A stretch of 64,000 nt of DNA from Nipponacmea schrenckii (taxonomy: Eukaryota > Mollusca > Gastropoda > Lottiidae): positions 21,348,338 to 21,412,337 of the forward strand of contig CM060199.1 of NCBI GenBank assembly GCA_030562195.1, given 5' to 3'. The position numbers were made by a program, and so were the translations under genes. Each line of letters opens with the position of its first letter. The first letter of the stretch is position 1. The notes beneath the pieces were generated by a model, which was given only the letters and a program-made list of their open reading frames with translations, was not told the origin of the DNA and did no database searches. This document shows, piece by piece, positions 1-10,433 of the stretch.

Positions 1-1030
1 ATTGTGGTCTAGTAGTGTAATGGTTACAAATTCTCCTGCAGGAGCCGCATTATTTCCAGTTAAGTCTTTATAGGATTGGGTCTCAGAAAGCACAGGCATA
101 GGGAAAATCGGAATATTAAACATAAAAAAGACTAGAAAACTTAACAATTCCTTTTAGTTATTGAAAAGGACTAATAAGCCTGCAGTTATGAAATTCAGGT
201 AAAAATTCCAAAGGCAAAAAGGAATTTCCAAGGCATGGTTAATGCTAGTTGAAAACTATACCCTCTCATGTCAATTAAACACATGGAAATAGAGAGAAAA
301 TATTGAATAAAAAATCAAATTCCATAATAAAAGAAAGAAAAATAAAATAGGACCCAAAATATCAACATTTGCGGCCATAATTTAATGCCTGTTTTGACTA
401 CTGCCTTGCTTGTTCCAGATATCTGACCAAAAAAAGAACCGTAACCGTCAAATTGTGCAAAAAGAGAGATATTTCAAGAGCAAAGGTCTGTCTGTCTGTC
501 TGTCTACAATTGTTGTGGACACGATAGGGAGCTGGTTTCATGATGGATTTTGACGAAACTCGGTGTGAGTCTTTGTAATCACCTAAAGATTTACTGTATT
601 AAAAATCAGACCAATTAAAAAATATTTTTTGAGTTATTGCCCTTGTTTTTTAATTCTTTGTGGACACGATAAAAAGCTGGATTCTTGATGGATTTTGACA
701 AAATTTGGTGTGAATGTTTCTAACCACTCAAGGATAAACCCAATTGAAATTAGAACTAATTTAAAATTATTTACAATGATTTATTGCCCTTGTTCTTGAA
801 TTCTTTGTGTCACGATAGAGAGATGGTTTCTTGATGGATTTTGACAAAACTAGTCTTTTGTAATTACCCAAGGATGAACGATACTGAAAATCAGACCAAT
901 CATTAATGAATTATCGCTGTGTTCTTGAATACTTTGTGGACACAATAGATAGCTGGTTTTCTTGATGGAATTTGGTGAAACTAATCACCAAAGGATGACC
1001 TGCGATTATGGCTGTGATTATAAATGTGGG
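1..1030. repeat. Left-edge DNA with mollusc-type dispersed repeat (about 480-1035)
   Basis: 480-505 is a run of 'gtct', followed by three or four diverged repeats of 'tgtggacacgatagagagctggttt..gatggattttgacaaaact', ending 'aatgtgggcgtatta' near 1035. The same text recurs at 47.9-48.1 kb. The first 50 bases contain a tRNA A-box-like 'tggtctagtagtgtaatgg' but no B box. No coding sequence seen in 1-4300; probably intron of the exchanger gene or intergenic. Confidence 0.5.
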
Positions 1031-1537
1031 CGTATTACGATTTCATTTAATTTTATTCAAAATCAATTTAATCTATTTCGGAATCGTATTTGTCACTGAC
1101 AACACTACATGAACACAATTTTATGTCACATATCTGAACTCATAACGTTTGATCTGGCACACACATATCTCTGTGGTGTTAAAAAATTAATTAGTTGTCT
1201 GTACATAAACTTTATAAATCTTGAGATGAAAGTGAACCAGATTATTATTTGTGAAATTGGATCTGACAGGGTAATTTAAAGTCAAATGATATAATTCATG
1301 GCAATGTCATTGTGCTTCAATAATGAAATAATGTTACTTTTATAATGAAATCTATCTAGTTAGTAGAAATTAATAACTTTATCTTATATCCAATAGACTT
1401 TTTGAAACTACTTTTTTTTTACAAGGATAATAACTTAGGTTCACAAGTCTACCTTGACAGGGATCCTTTCTACCAGCTGGTCCATGGCCAAACCTCTTGG
1501 CATTGATCTTTCCCAGATTTTCTGTACCCATTTTCAG

Positions 1538-1792
1538 CTACAGTACAGCAACTTTATAACTTATCTTTATCTGCAGATCATCTGCAGATGGTCGGCAGAA
1601 CATTTGCCGACGAACTGGCGACCGTCTGCAGACGAACTGGCGACGAACTGGCGACGGTCGCCAGTTCGTCTGCAGACGGTCGCCAGTTCGTCGCCAGTTC
1701 GTCTGCAGACGGTCGCCACTTCGTCGCCAGTTCGTCGCCACTTCCAGAAAGAAAATCCATCGCTTTCCGTTGTCAAGAAGAGCTGATGTCAT
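1538..1792 (+). repeat. GC-rich palindromic element, copy 1
   Basis: Starts with a 30-base arm (1538-1567, beginning 'ctacagtacagcaacttt'), followed by a dense mix of direct and inverted units of 'gacgaactggcgac' and 'gtctgcagacg' (about 1600-1745). The unit can fold on itself. A second copy in opposite orientation lies at 3430-3648. Several open frames run through it on both strands because the repeat lacks stops; none looks like a gene. Confidence 0.8.
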
Positions 1793-3429
1793 AATTTAAT
1801 GACCATCAAATCTTCATCTTTTGACGCCAAGAATCATAATTCTTTCATGAGCGAAATTAACAATGCGCTAGGCCTGCGCCACTACTACTAGGCTAAGCCT
1901 ATTATTTTGAAATACATGTCATCAGAATTTTTATTATGTACACATGCATGGAAAAAACCTTAGTTTTGAGTTGATATGCAGAATGTGCCCAATAAAGGCT
2001 TCATCAATCTATTTTTTTCGTCAAAAGATTAAACAACGATAGCCGGCCTATGAGACTGAGAGTGACAAGAGGAGAACAATGGGTGGAGCCTATACTTCAA
2101 CCCTCCACGGATTGCGTGTTGGGGCACTTGGGATGTAAGCTTGGTCTACAGTAATTTTTTGAAACAATAAAATACTTTATTTTGGTGATCAATAAGGTCT
2201 GAGGGTGCATTACTTTGTTCCCGGTAATCAGGCCGTTTATGGTTACAAAAAAGGCTACTGTTGTAAGAGGTACCTGTAGAAAACCTAGTAGGCCCAGTCT
2301 TGATCGTGTCCAACCAAAGAACGTAGAAATGTAAAGCCTATAACAGATTATTTAACCATAGAAACTAGGATATCAAGCAGATTCTCAATTCGATGAAAAG
2401 AAAGTGTAACAACCCTTTTACCATGGCTTTTCGGGACTAGGCCTACGACCTCGGACTTTATAATAAATTAATTCTCGGGCCACCGGCTCTATTTTTATAA
2501 TTTTAAATTCAAACTTATCACGGGGGATATATTTAAAATCACGACGCCCAACCCAGCCTAAATCTACAGCGGTCAATATAGCAATGATGCTTAACCAGTT
2601 CCGACTGCGCTCATTGACGGATTATTAATATTTATTCTTCTTTTTTTTTTCTCTATTATAATATTAATAGGTAGACATTCATCATTTTGCTGGCACCGCC
2701 TATTATTATAAATAACTCTATGAGACCCACCTACTTCGGTATATTATATCCTCATGCATATGAATGAGTATAAATTATAACCAATAAACGCTTTGTTCTA
2801 TTTTCATAATCCAATGGTAAAACAACGATGTCGGGATTGACGTTTTGAGAAACCACGCCTACTTCTTCGTAACTGCGTGCCAAGATACATTTGGGCTTAG
2901 TTTCGTTTGAAAGCGTCAATCCAAGCACTACTTTTAAGTTCTTTGGGCACCATATTGAAAGGATTATCACTACTAACGTTGTAATGAATCCAGTCTCAGG
3001 TTCTGATATCGGAATTTGTTCAGGTGTAATAGTAACTACTAATATTAGGATTTCACGGGCAACCGGTTAGAATTTCACCATCGTTTATCCGGAAACGCTT
3101 TTTATGAGTTGACCTACGGTAAAATATCAGAACGAATAGCAAGCTCAGTTTGACAATATTTCTCATTGTATATTTTTTTCACAATTGAAACAATCTCAAT
3201 AATTAATGCTAAGGTCGATTTGAATGACATTGTGAGGTAAAGCAATGTTCCTTGTTAATCAGACTGACCAGGGAAATGTCTTTGTAGACTAGTTACCGAT
3301 CATCAGAATGCAATTGTGAAAAATATGAAAAGTAATATTTAAAGTTTCTGAACCATTGTTGGTAGAAAAAAAAGAAAGTTGCGTTGTAGACCTACAATAC
3401 ATGTAGCTATATTTAGAAACTAGTCTGTT

Positions 3430-3648
3430 GTCAAGCAAAGTCTTGACGTCATGATGTACACAAAGATTATAGAAATTTTGACGACGAACTGGCGACAAAC
3501 TGGCGACCGTCTGCAGACCGTCGCCGACGAACTGGCGACCGTCTGCAGACCGTCGCCGACGAACTGGCGACCGTCTGAGCTTATTTTGCCGACGAACTGC
3601 AGACCGTCGCCGGCGACGAAGATAAGTTATAAAGTTGCTGTACTGTAG
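3430..3648 (-). repeat. GC-rich palindromic element, copy 2 (inverted)
   Basis: Carries the same 30-base arm inverted at 3619-3648 (perfect match to 1538-1567) and the same 'gacgaactggcgaccgtctg' units. Either two MITEs in opposite orientation or the ends of one 2.1-kb element (1538-3648). No target duplication is obvious. Confidence 0.8.
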
Positions 3649-4322
3649 GTAGACTGGAATTGTGAGTGAAGATGATTTATTCATGGTAATTAAACTTTTG
3701 ATCAAGATTAGAATTCACATCCGACATTTACAATGTATCCAAGCATTTCAATTTGACATAAATATGTTATGTAATGAATTTTTCTCATTCATTATTTATT
3801 AATAGACAGAATGTGAATGATAATAATTTTTATATGGTTAATAGTAATATTTGATAATAATATGAAACATTTACCTTATTTTGAGACTTTTTCAATTTGA
3901 CATAAATATGTTGTGTAATGAAATTTGCTCATTCATTATTTATTAATATACAGAAATAATAAAATATTTAATTTGTATGATAATAAATTTTTATGGTTAA
4001 TAGTGATATTTGATAATAAGATAAAACTTATACTGTATTTTAAGATTTTTAAAACTTGGCTTTTTCCCACTCATAAAAACACTGTTGGTATTTGACGAGA
4101 TATTCAGAAATGAAGAATATTTTAGAATAAAATGAAAAAAGTTACATGCGTGACAAAGGGACCCATTGCAGTCATCCCAGTTCACAGTTTCCAAGTGACT
4201 TTTCCTTCAAATCATTATTAGAAAATGGTATCAATCTGTATTACTATTTCTATCTGTTGCACAAAAAACCTATTGCATCAAATACATGAAATTTTCAAAC
4301 TTTTATACCACAGTATGGCTGT

Positions 4323-4665
4323 TTAAAGGGATAATAGGTCTTAGCAGCATGAACATAAAATTTTAGTTTTCAAGAAGGGTTTATATGTGTGTATATTCAT
4401 CAGGGACCTTACCTGGTGCCATAAAGTAACAGGATCTCTTAAAATCTTGAAAACTAAGTCAGTTTTGAAAAATTTAATCAATTTATTACGTGTTTTTCAA
4501 TAATGAAATTATGCATCTTTATGGTTATTACTTAGTTTTTTGGATATTTATTTATTTTTTTAATGTTATTTTCTGTAGTAGGTATATTAACTGATGAATA
4601 GAGCTCTTATTGGCCAAGTTTAAAATTTTCAAATATGTTCATTCTAAGACCTATTATCCCTTTAA
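4323..4665. mobile_element. MITE with perfect 22-bp inverted ends and TTAA termini
   Basis: 4323-4344 (ttaaagggataataggtctt plus ag) is the exact inverse of 4644-4665. Both ends are TTAA, the target used by piggyBac-type elements. 343 bases, AT-rich, no transposase. The interior contains 'cagggaccttacctggtgccat', a phrase that recurs in other dispersed copies (near 25330, 57235 and 58700). Confidence 0.8.
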
Positions 4666-5004
4666 GATACTATTTAATATATATTTATATATTTGATATA
4701 TTATGTGAATGTAATAACTGTTGATTATCACCATGTTGTTAGATTCTCATTACACTTATGAATTAATACTGGTATATTAGTGCTGACATCATTCATTTAT
4801 TGTTATACACAAACATTTCTTTGTGCATTGTCAACAGAAACTTTCAAACTACTTGTGTTTTGCTCTTTCTTTTTTTTTTCAGATAATTAATTACAATTTT
4901 AAATTGGTAGGTTCATTAAGAGGATAAAAAATAAAGCATGGCCAACTGGATGTGCAGATGCACAGGTTATAATTTATGTTAAGGAATGTTTTGTTACATT
5001 TTAG

Positions 5005-5067
5005 ATACAGATTCAGATGATAATAAATCAATCCGATCCATTCGATCTCTCATATCCAATCACTCCA
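5005..5067 (+). CDS. Candidate alternative cassette exon of the NCX gene
   Basis: A 63-base open segment lies between a fair acceptor ('tgttacattttag') and a consensus donor ('cactcca|gtaagg'). Read in phase 1, the phase required by the exon at 10303, it gives DTDSDDNKSIRSIRSLISNH plus Ser and ends in phase 1, so it could be included or skipped without shifting the frame. The peptide is hydrophilic, with an acidic start and Ser/Arg motifs of the R-x-x-S kind. Vertebrate NCX genes carry small optional exons in this part of the large loop. No homologue is recognised, so this is inference from splice sites, phase and context. Confidence 0.4.
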
Positions 5068-8000
5068 GTAAGGCCCCTAAAGAAACAGATAAGTACAGTG
5101 GTCTTGTGACAATTTGCAAGTTATCCCTGTTTAGACTGTTAGATGTAGCCTTATTTTTCCACTTAGTTTTAGTATACACAGGCTTGCTATTTTAGTTTTT
5201 CTCAACACTTTGTTTTCAGTGATTTGATTTAAACCTATTCTTTTTATTTACTTGTATTTTATTTTAGTTAAGGTTTTATATTATTTCTAAAAAGCTTGTT
5301 TCAAAGTCTTTTCACAAATGACACTTGGGGCTTTTGAAATCAAAGTCTCAGTACCAAAGTCATTTTATGCATCTTTGTAAAAGCTTAATCTAATTATAAT
5401 GTCATACATGTGTACAGGACATGAAAAAAAATCAGAGGATTGGGTGAAAATCGGTAGATTTTTTTAAAGCATGTAAATTCATGAAATTTGAGAACATGAA
5501 TACAACTGAAAGGTTGTTCCCAGCCTTCTAAATTTAAATGATATTTTTTTCAAAATAGTAATCCATAACATCTCTCCATCATTAAGTGAACAGAATGAAA
5601 GGGAAAGTAATTTCCCTTAAACCCTTTGATAATAACAAACAAATACTGAAACGATGTCTAGGTTATTTATAAATCACTTGAAAATGACGATTATCATAAA
5701 ATATCGTGAAGATTTCAAAATTTTGATTTTGGTAAAATTAACGCTGCCGTAAACTTAATCTCCAAAAGAAAATTTATATGATAAAGTCAACTTTCTGTTC
5801 TTTACTCCACTTCAACCGATCTTGAAAAAAACAAATTCAGTACAATAGTAAACAAAATTTTAAAAAGGTTTTGTAAGAGAAAAAATGATAATGAAGGACT
5901 TGAATCATTAATGCAGAAGATTGGACTTGGTTCAAACAAAGTTTTTGGTTTTTCTCTCTTTATTTGCTTTTGTAAGAAATATGCAAGTACAAGTATTTGT
6001 TTCACCATCATCAAACTGAATTGGATATATTTTCAATTTTGCTTCCATCATGGCGGTGTATGAATTTTACGGATAAATGTATTTTGTTATTGCAATTTTT
6101 TTTTACTAAAAGCGGGATTCCAGGATTCCTGTTTTTAACTTATGGTTGCAACAACTGCTATAAATTAAAATAAACTTTTTTGGTTTTTGCTCTGCAGATT
6201 ATATTCAGGACTACTTTTTAAACAAATAGAGTTGGGTCTTTAAAACTATTTAAACAAACAAAATTCTATTTTTCACCATTTGGCAGTCACAACTACAAAA
6301 TTGAATTAAAAACTTCAGAGAAAAGATTTCTTTATGGCAGATATATTGATATTAATATGTTTGAATGTTTATCATGTGGTAATATAATGTCTGATAAGTG
6401 TTGTATAAATATTGTGCTCATGTATGTTCTGCATTGTCGTAATGTTTGTTCATATGAATGATAACTAGCATGAATTACTAGTTTGGGAGAAATTTTTGTC
6501 AATATGTTGTAATAACTGAGTGGAAACTGATATCCAGAAGTTTATAGCATGCTTATGTCCATAAATGAATATTAACTTGATTTGGAAAGAGTATATCAAA
6601 CTGTTTTTATATGCCCACATGAAATGGGGGGCGTATATTGTCGTCACCCATGTCCGACGGTCTGTCTGTCCGTCTGTCGAACCCTATCGAAAATCAGCAA
6701 ATCACAAAAAATCTAAAAAATTTTAAATGAGGTACAATTCTTGACAGATTTGAAAGAAACTAGACACCATAGTAAAATAGTAGGCCTATTTGACGAAAGG
6801 TTGAATATTTCATTCCGCTGATTGTTACTGTATTTTAAAGTTTTTATTCAACTGCCAGTGGGCGTATATTACCTTGTCTGGCAAGCTATCTTTATAATTG
6901 ATACTTCAAATAGAATAAACAGCTATTAACCTTATTTTACTGTTGGGTTATTGGATATACAAAGAAAATAATAAAGACATTACATTGAATTGATTATCAA
7001 GAACGGAGTCATTAAGATTAAATTGAGATATGGGTCCAGGTTTTGATGTTAGGACTGACTTGCACACCCTTGTGATCTAGATGTATCTTACATTACACAA
7101 TGACTAAGGTTCTAAAAGCTAGACCATCAATAATTACACTAATTCAGAGATGATCTTTTGAACTGTTAACATTAATGATAATTATCTCATTTTTTGTACT
7201 TTCTGACTTTAACCCATGAGAGACTGGATCAAATATTTATATGATTCTTTTGTTAGTTCAGGGACCATTGTCAAAATCATGAATATATATGATCTCATAT
7301 CTTATTGTAAAATGCAATCAATAAGTTAGTACTTTTAATATAGATAGGTTAATTACCATACCTTCAAACAAGATATTCTTTTTTCTTGCATGAGAATATT
7401 GCATAAAACTTGTAACAACAAATTAATTTTCTCCATGCAATATCGTGTCAAGAAAATAAGGTGGAATTGATTTACTCTGAGTAACATAAAGCTAATCACC
7501 CATTTCATGATATTATTTAATGTATTCCAATATGTCTGTTAAGGCTCTCTGCATAGCAATATCTCGTTAGAATCCTTGTTTATGATTGAGTGCATCTTGA
7601 ACATCAATTGAAATGGAAATCAATTGTCTGTGAAATAATAGTTGGAATTCACAACCATCAAATATTACTCCAAAATCAGATATCTCATTTGAAAATTTTA
7701 CATTATTAAACATATTATGATTGTAAATTGATTGGCCAGACAATAATCTATCAAGTTTTAAGTTTGAACAGAGAATAATTTGATTTTATCTAAATTAGGT
7801 GCTATCTATTATTTAAGAGTTTTCTCTATGGATTTCTATTAGATTCAAGAAATATTGTTTGATAAATGAAAGTCTCGAGAATTTTAGCTTTTGTTACAAA
7901 AGATGATTTAACATTCAGAATTTATTTAAGGTTCAAAAAATGCTTAAACCATCAAATTTTAGATAACAAAAATGATCTTTTTGAAACTTTTTAGCTTAAT

Positions 8001-8787
8001 GAAATTTATGTCAATCTTGAGTACTTTTGATTTAAATGAAAAAAAATTTTGGGTTTTCAAAAATATTTAATATTAAAATTTTTTGTCAGTTCATGGACCA
8101 TTGTCAAAATCTTAAATTTTATTAAAAAATGATCTAAAAAATTTTAAAATTTGTTAAAAATGTTTAAATCTCATAATTTTAGTTATTTTAATGTTAAAAA
8201 AAGGTTTAATTTTTACCATAAACTTAAAAACTTAGAATTTTTTTTTTTAAAAAATTTGAAAATTTTATTGCATAAATGATTTAAAACTTAAATTTTCTTA
8301 CATGCAATACTTAAAAATTTAAATTTAGGTGAATTGATTTAAATTTTGAGTTTAACATAAAGTTTAAAATTTGAAAATTTTATTTAAAAAATGATTCCAA
8401 TAGTCTTTAAAGGTTTCTTACATAAATATTTAAAAGGTTAGAATCCTTAATTTAAAAAATGTTTTAAAAGTCTAAAATTTTGAAAATAAAATTTTTTAAA
8501 AATGGAAATTTAATTGCTTATAAAATTTTTTAAATAGTTTGGAATTTTACTTCCCATAAATATACTCCAAAATCAAAATTTTTTCATTTTGAAAAGTCTT
8601 AAAATTTTAGCACATATTATGATTTAAATTGTTTGAGAAATTTTATCTTCAAATTTTTTTAAAAGTTTGAAATTAGAACAAATTTGATTTTAAAAATTTT
8701 AAATTTTTAGGTTACAAAAATTTTAATAAAGTCTTGAGTTTTTTTCAAAAAGGGATTTAATAGTCTTAAAGAAATATTGCTTACATA
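5068..8787. other. Intronic AT-rich DNA without coding signal
   Basis: Contains one dispersed repeat (6608-6893) and the first block (7253-7900) of an ordered echo; 7.9-8.8 kb is almost pure 'ttaaaatttt' mixtures. Nothing coding seen. Confidence 0.5.
6608..6893. repeat. Dispersed element with 'tatgcccac ... gtgggcgta' ends
   Basis: Begins 'atatgcccacatgaaatggg' plus 'gcgtatattgtcgtcaccca', has a 'gtctgtctgtccgtctgtc' run and ends 'cagtgggcgtatattacctt'. Start and end are roughly inverse. Related copies: 18243-18594, 37948-38280, 47911-48280, and tails at 50490-50526. Confidence 0.6.
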
Positions 8788-9256
8788 AATGACTTGAAAA
8801 GTCTTGAGAATTTTAGCTTACATAAATGATTTGAAAAGTCTTGAGAATTTTAGCTTACATAAATGATTTGAAATAAGTCTTGAGAATTTTAGCTTACATA
8901 AATGATTTGAAAAATCTTGAGAATTTTAGCTTACATAAATGACTTGAAAAGTCTTGAGAATTTTAGCTTACATAAATGACTTCAAAATTCTTGAGCATTT
9001 TTAACTTACATGAATGACTTGAAAAGTCTTGAGAATTTTTAGCTTACTTGAAAGATATGATAAATCTTGAGAATTTTAGATTACATAAATGATTTGAAAA
9101 ATCTTGAGAATTTTAACTTACATGAATGATTTAAAAAGTCTTGAGAATTTTAGCTTACAAAAAGTTTAAAACAAATTTGAATTATTTGAAAAGTCTTGAG
9201 AATTTTAGCTTACATGAATGATTTGAAAAGTCTTGAGAATTTTAGCTTACATGAAT
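8786..9256 (+). repeat. 37-base tandem array in NCX intron
   Basis: About twelve copies of a unit containing 'aagtcttgagaattttagct' followed by 'tacataaatgatttg'. Intronic minisatellite, no coding potential. Confidence 0.85.
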
Positions 9257-9274
9257 GATTTGAAACTTGACAGC

Positions 9275-9310
9275 AGAAAAGTAGGACGTAAAACTCCATT
9301 CATTTCATTT
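9275..9310 (+). repeat. SINE 3' tail (fragment)
   Basis: Contains 'agaaaagtaggacgtaaaac' followed by 'tccattcatttcattt', identical to the tail at 32511-32540. Confidence 0.6.
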
Positions 9311-10302
9311 GAAACTTGACAATTGTTGGCATTGATAATTTATTTCAACAGTAAGCAGTTAATTCAATGAACATATAAGACCAAAATAAAAAAAAAAACA
9401 ATTTTTTTGCTTTTAAACTTTTTTTGTTTCCTTGTTTAACTTTTTTTGTCAGCTTCAAAAACTTGTGTTAATCACAGAGTGCAAATTCTAAAGATACCTG
9501 CTTTCAGAGCCATCTCTTAAAGGCATACTGCGTCTTAAAATAAACATAAATTTTAAAATTGTAAACTTGGCCAAAAAGAATCAAAAATTTCTCAAAAAAC
9601 CTTTGAAATTATCTTATAAATCTCAAAAACTTTGTAATTATCCATAATGCATCTTGATTATTGAAGAACGCTTAATGAATTGATTCAGTGTTTTTCAATA
9701 ATTACTTGTACTAAGTGAAATTGTAATTTTTTCCAGATTTTCAGTGTTTCTGTTAATTTATGACACCAGTTTAGTTCACTGATGAATATATAGCCTATTC
9801 ACATTGACCATATCTGAGGACTAAAATTAAATGTCCATTCTAAAATGCAAAAATCACTTTTAAGCTGCTGGTCACTGAGAGCGGCCTAAACATATGAGGG
9901 CATTCAGGAGCCTTATTCCTTAAAACTTAACATAAGTTAATGTTAGTGTTTTCCAGTCATTTGATTGGGCAATTACTAAACTTGATTTTGAATTTTTATT
10001 TAGTGATATCTAATCAGACTGTATTTCTTAAAATGTGGATTTTATTTAAGTTAAGTAGTTTTGGAGAATATAGGGCCCTGTTCAGGTGTACAAGGGTCAT
10101 ATCTTCTTACCGGTACAGTGTTCTTAGAAAATCCTAGTGCTAAGATGTTTTTGAAAATACAGGGCCATAACAAATAAATGTTAAAGCCTAGTATAGTGTA
10201 GCAAATCACCTAAATCACCAACTATTTTTCCAATTGGTCAATTTCTCCAGGGTTAAGTAGCTGTAAACCATATCTTGCAGTGTAGTTTTTTGTTTTTACC
10301 AG
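9311..10302. other. Intronic DNA, no feature recognised
   Basis: AT-rich sequence before the first NCX exon. An open frame at 9940-10137 is not supported by splice sites or homology. Confidence 0.4.
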
Positions 10303-10433
10303 GTAAAATGAGCGATAAAGATTCAGGGGCTGAATTAGCTGTAGAAGATGAGAAGCTCGCTGAATTAGCCAAACCTAGATTAGGTGATGTTGTGAAGATA
10401 ACTGTCGTCATCAAAGAAAGTGTAGAATTCAAG
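10303..10433 (+). CDS. NCX exon: end of Calx-beta/regulatory loop region
   Basis: Acceptor 'tttttaccag', donor 'aag|gtaggt'. It starts with two bases of a split Gly codon and ends in phase 0. It encodes GKMSDKDSGAELAVEDEKLA followed by the conserved KPRLGDVV..VVIKESVEFK. The intron that follows (10434-14365) carries a 17-base tandem array and an inserted DNA transposon. Confidence 0.92.

Noticed and set aside
1..60. Possible tRNA at the left edge ('gtggtctagtagtgtaatggtt')
   Set aside because: A-box-like text only; no acceptor-stem pairing, anticodon arm or B box could be found.
1454..1794. Overlapping open frames on both strands rich in Arg/Thr/Ser
   Set aside because: All arise from the GC-rich hairpin repeat; five frames are open at once, which is typical for stop-poor repeats.
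3289..3705. 138-codon minus-strand frame
   Set aside because: Runs through the second GC-rich repeat copy; no family resemblance and no splice context.
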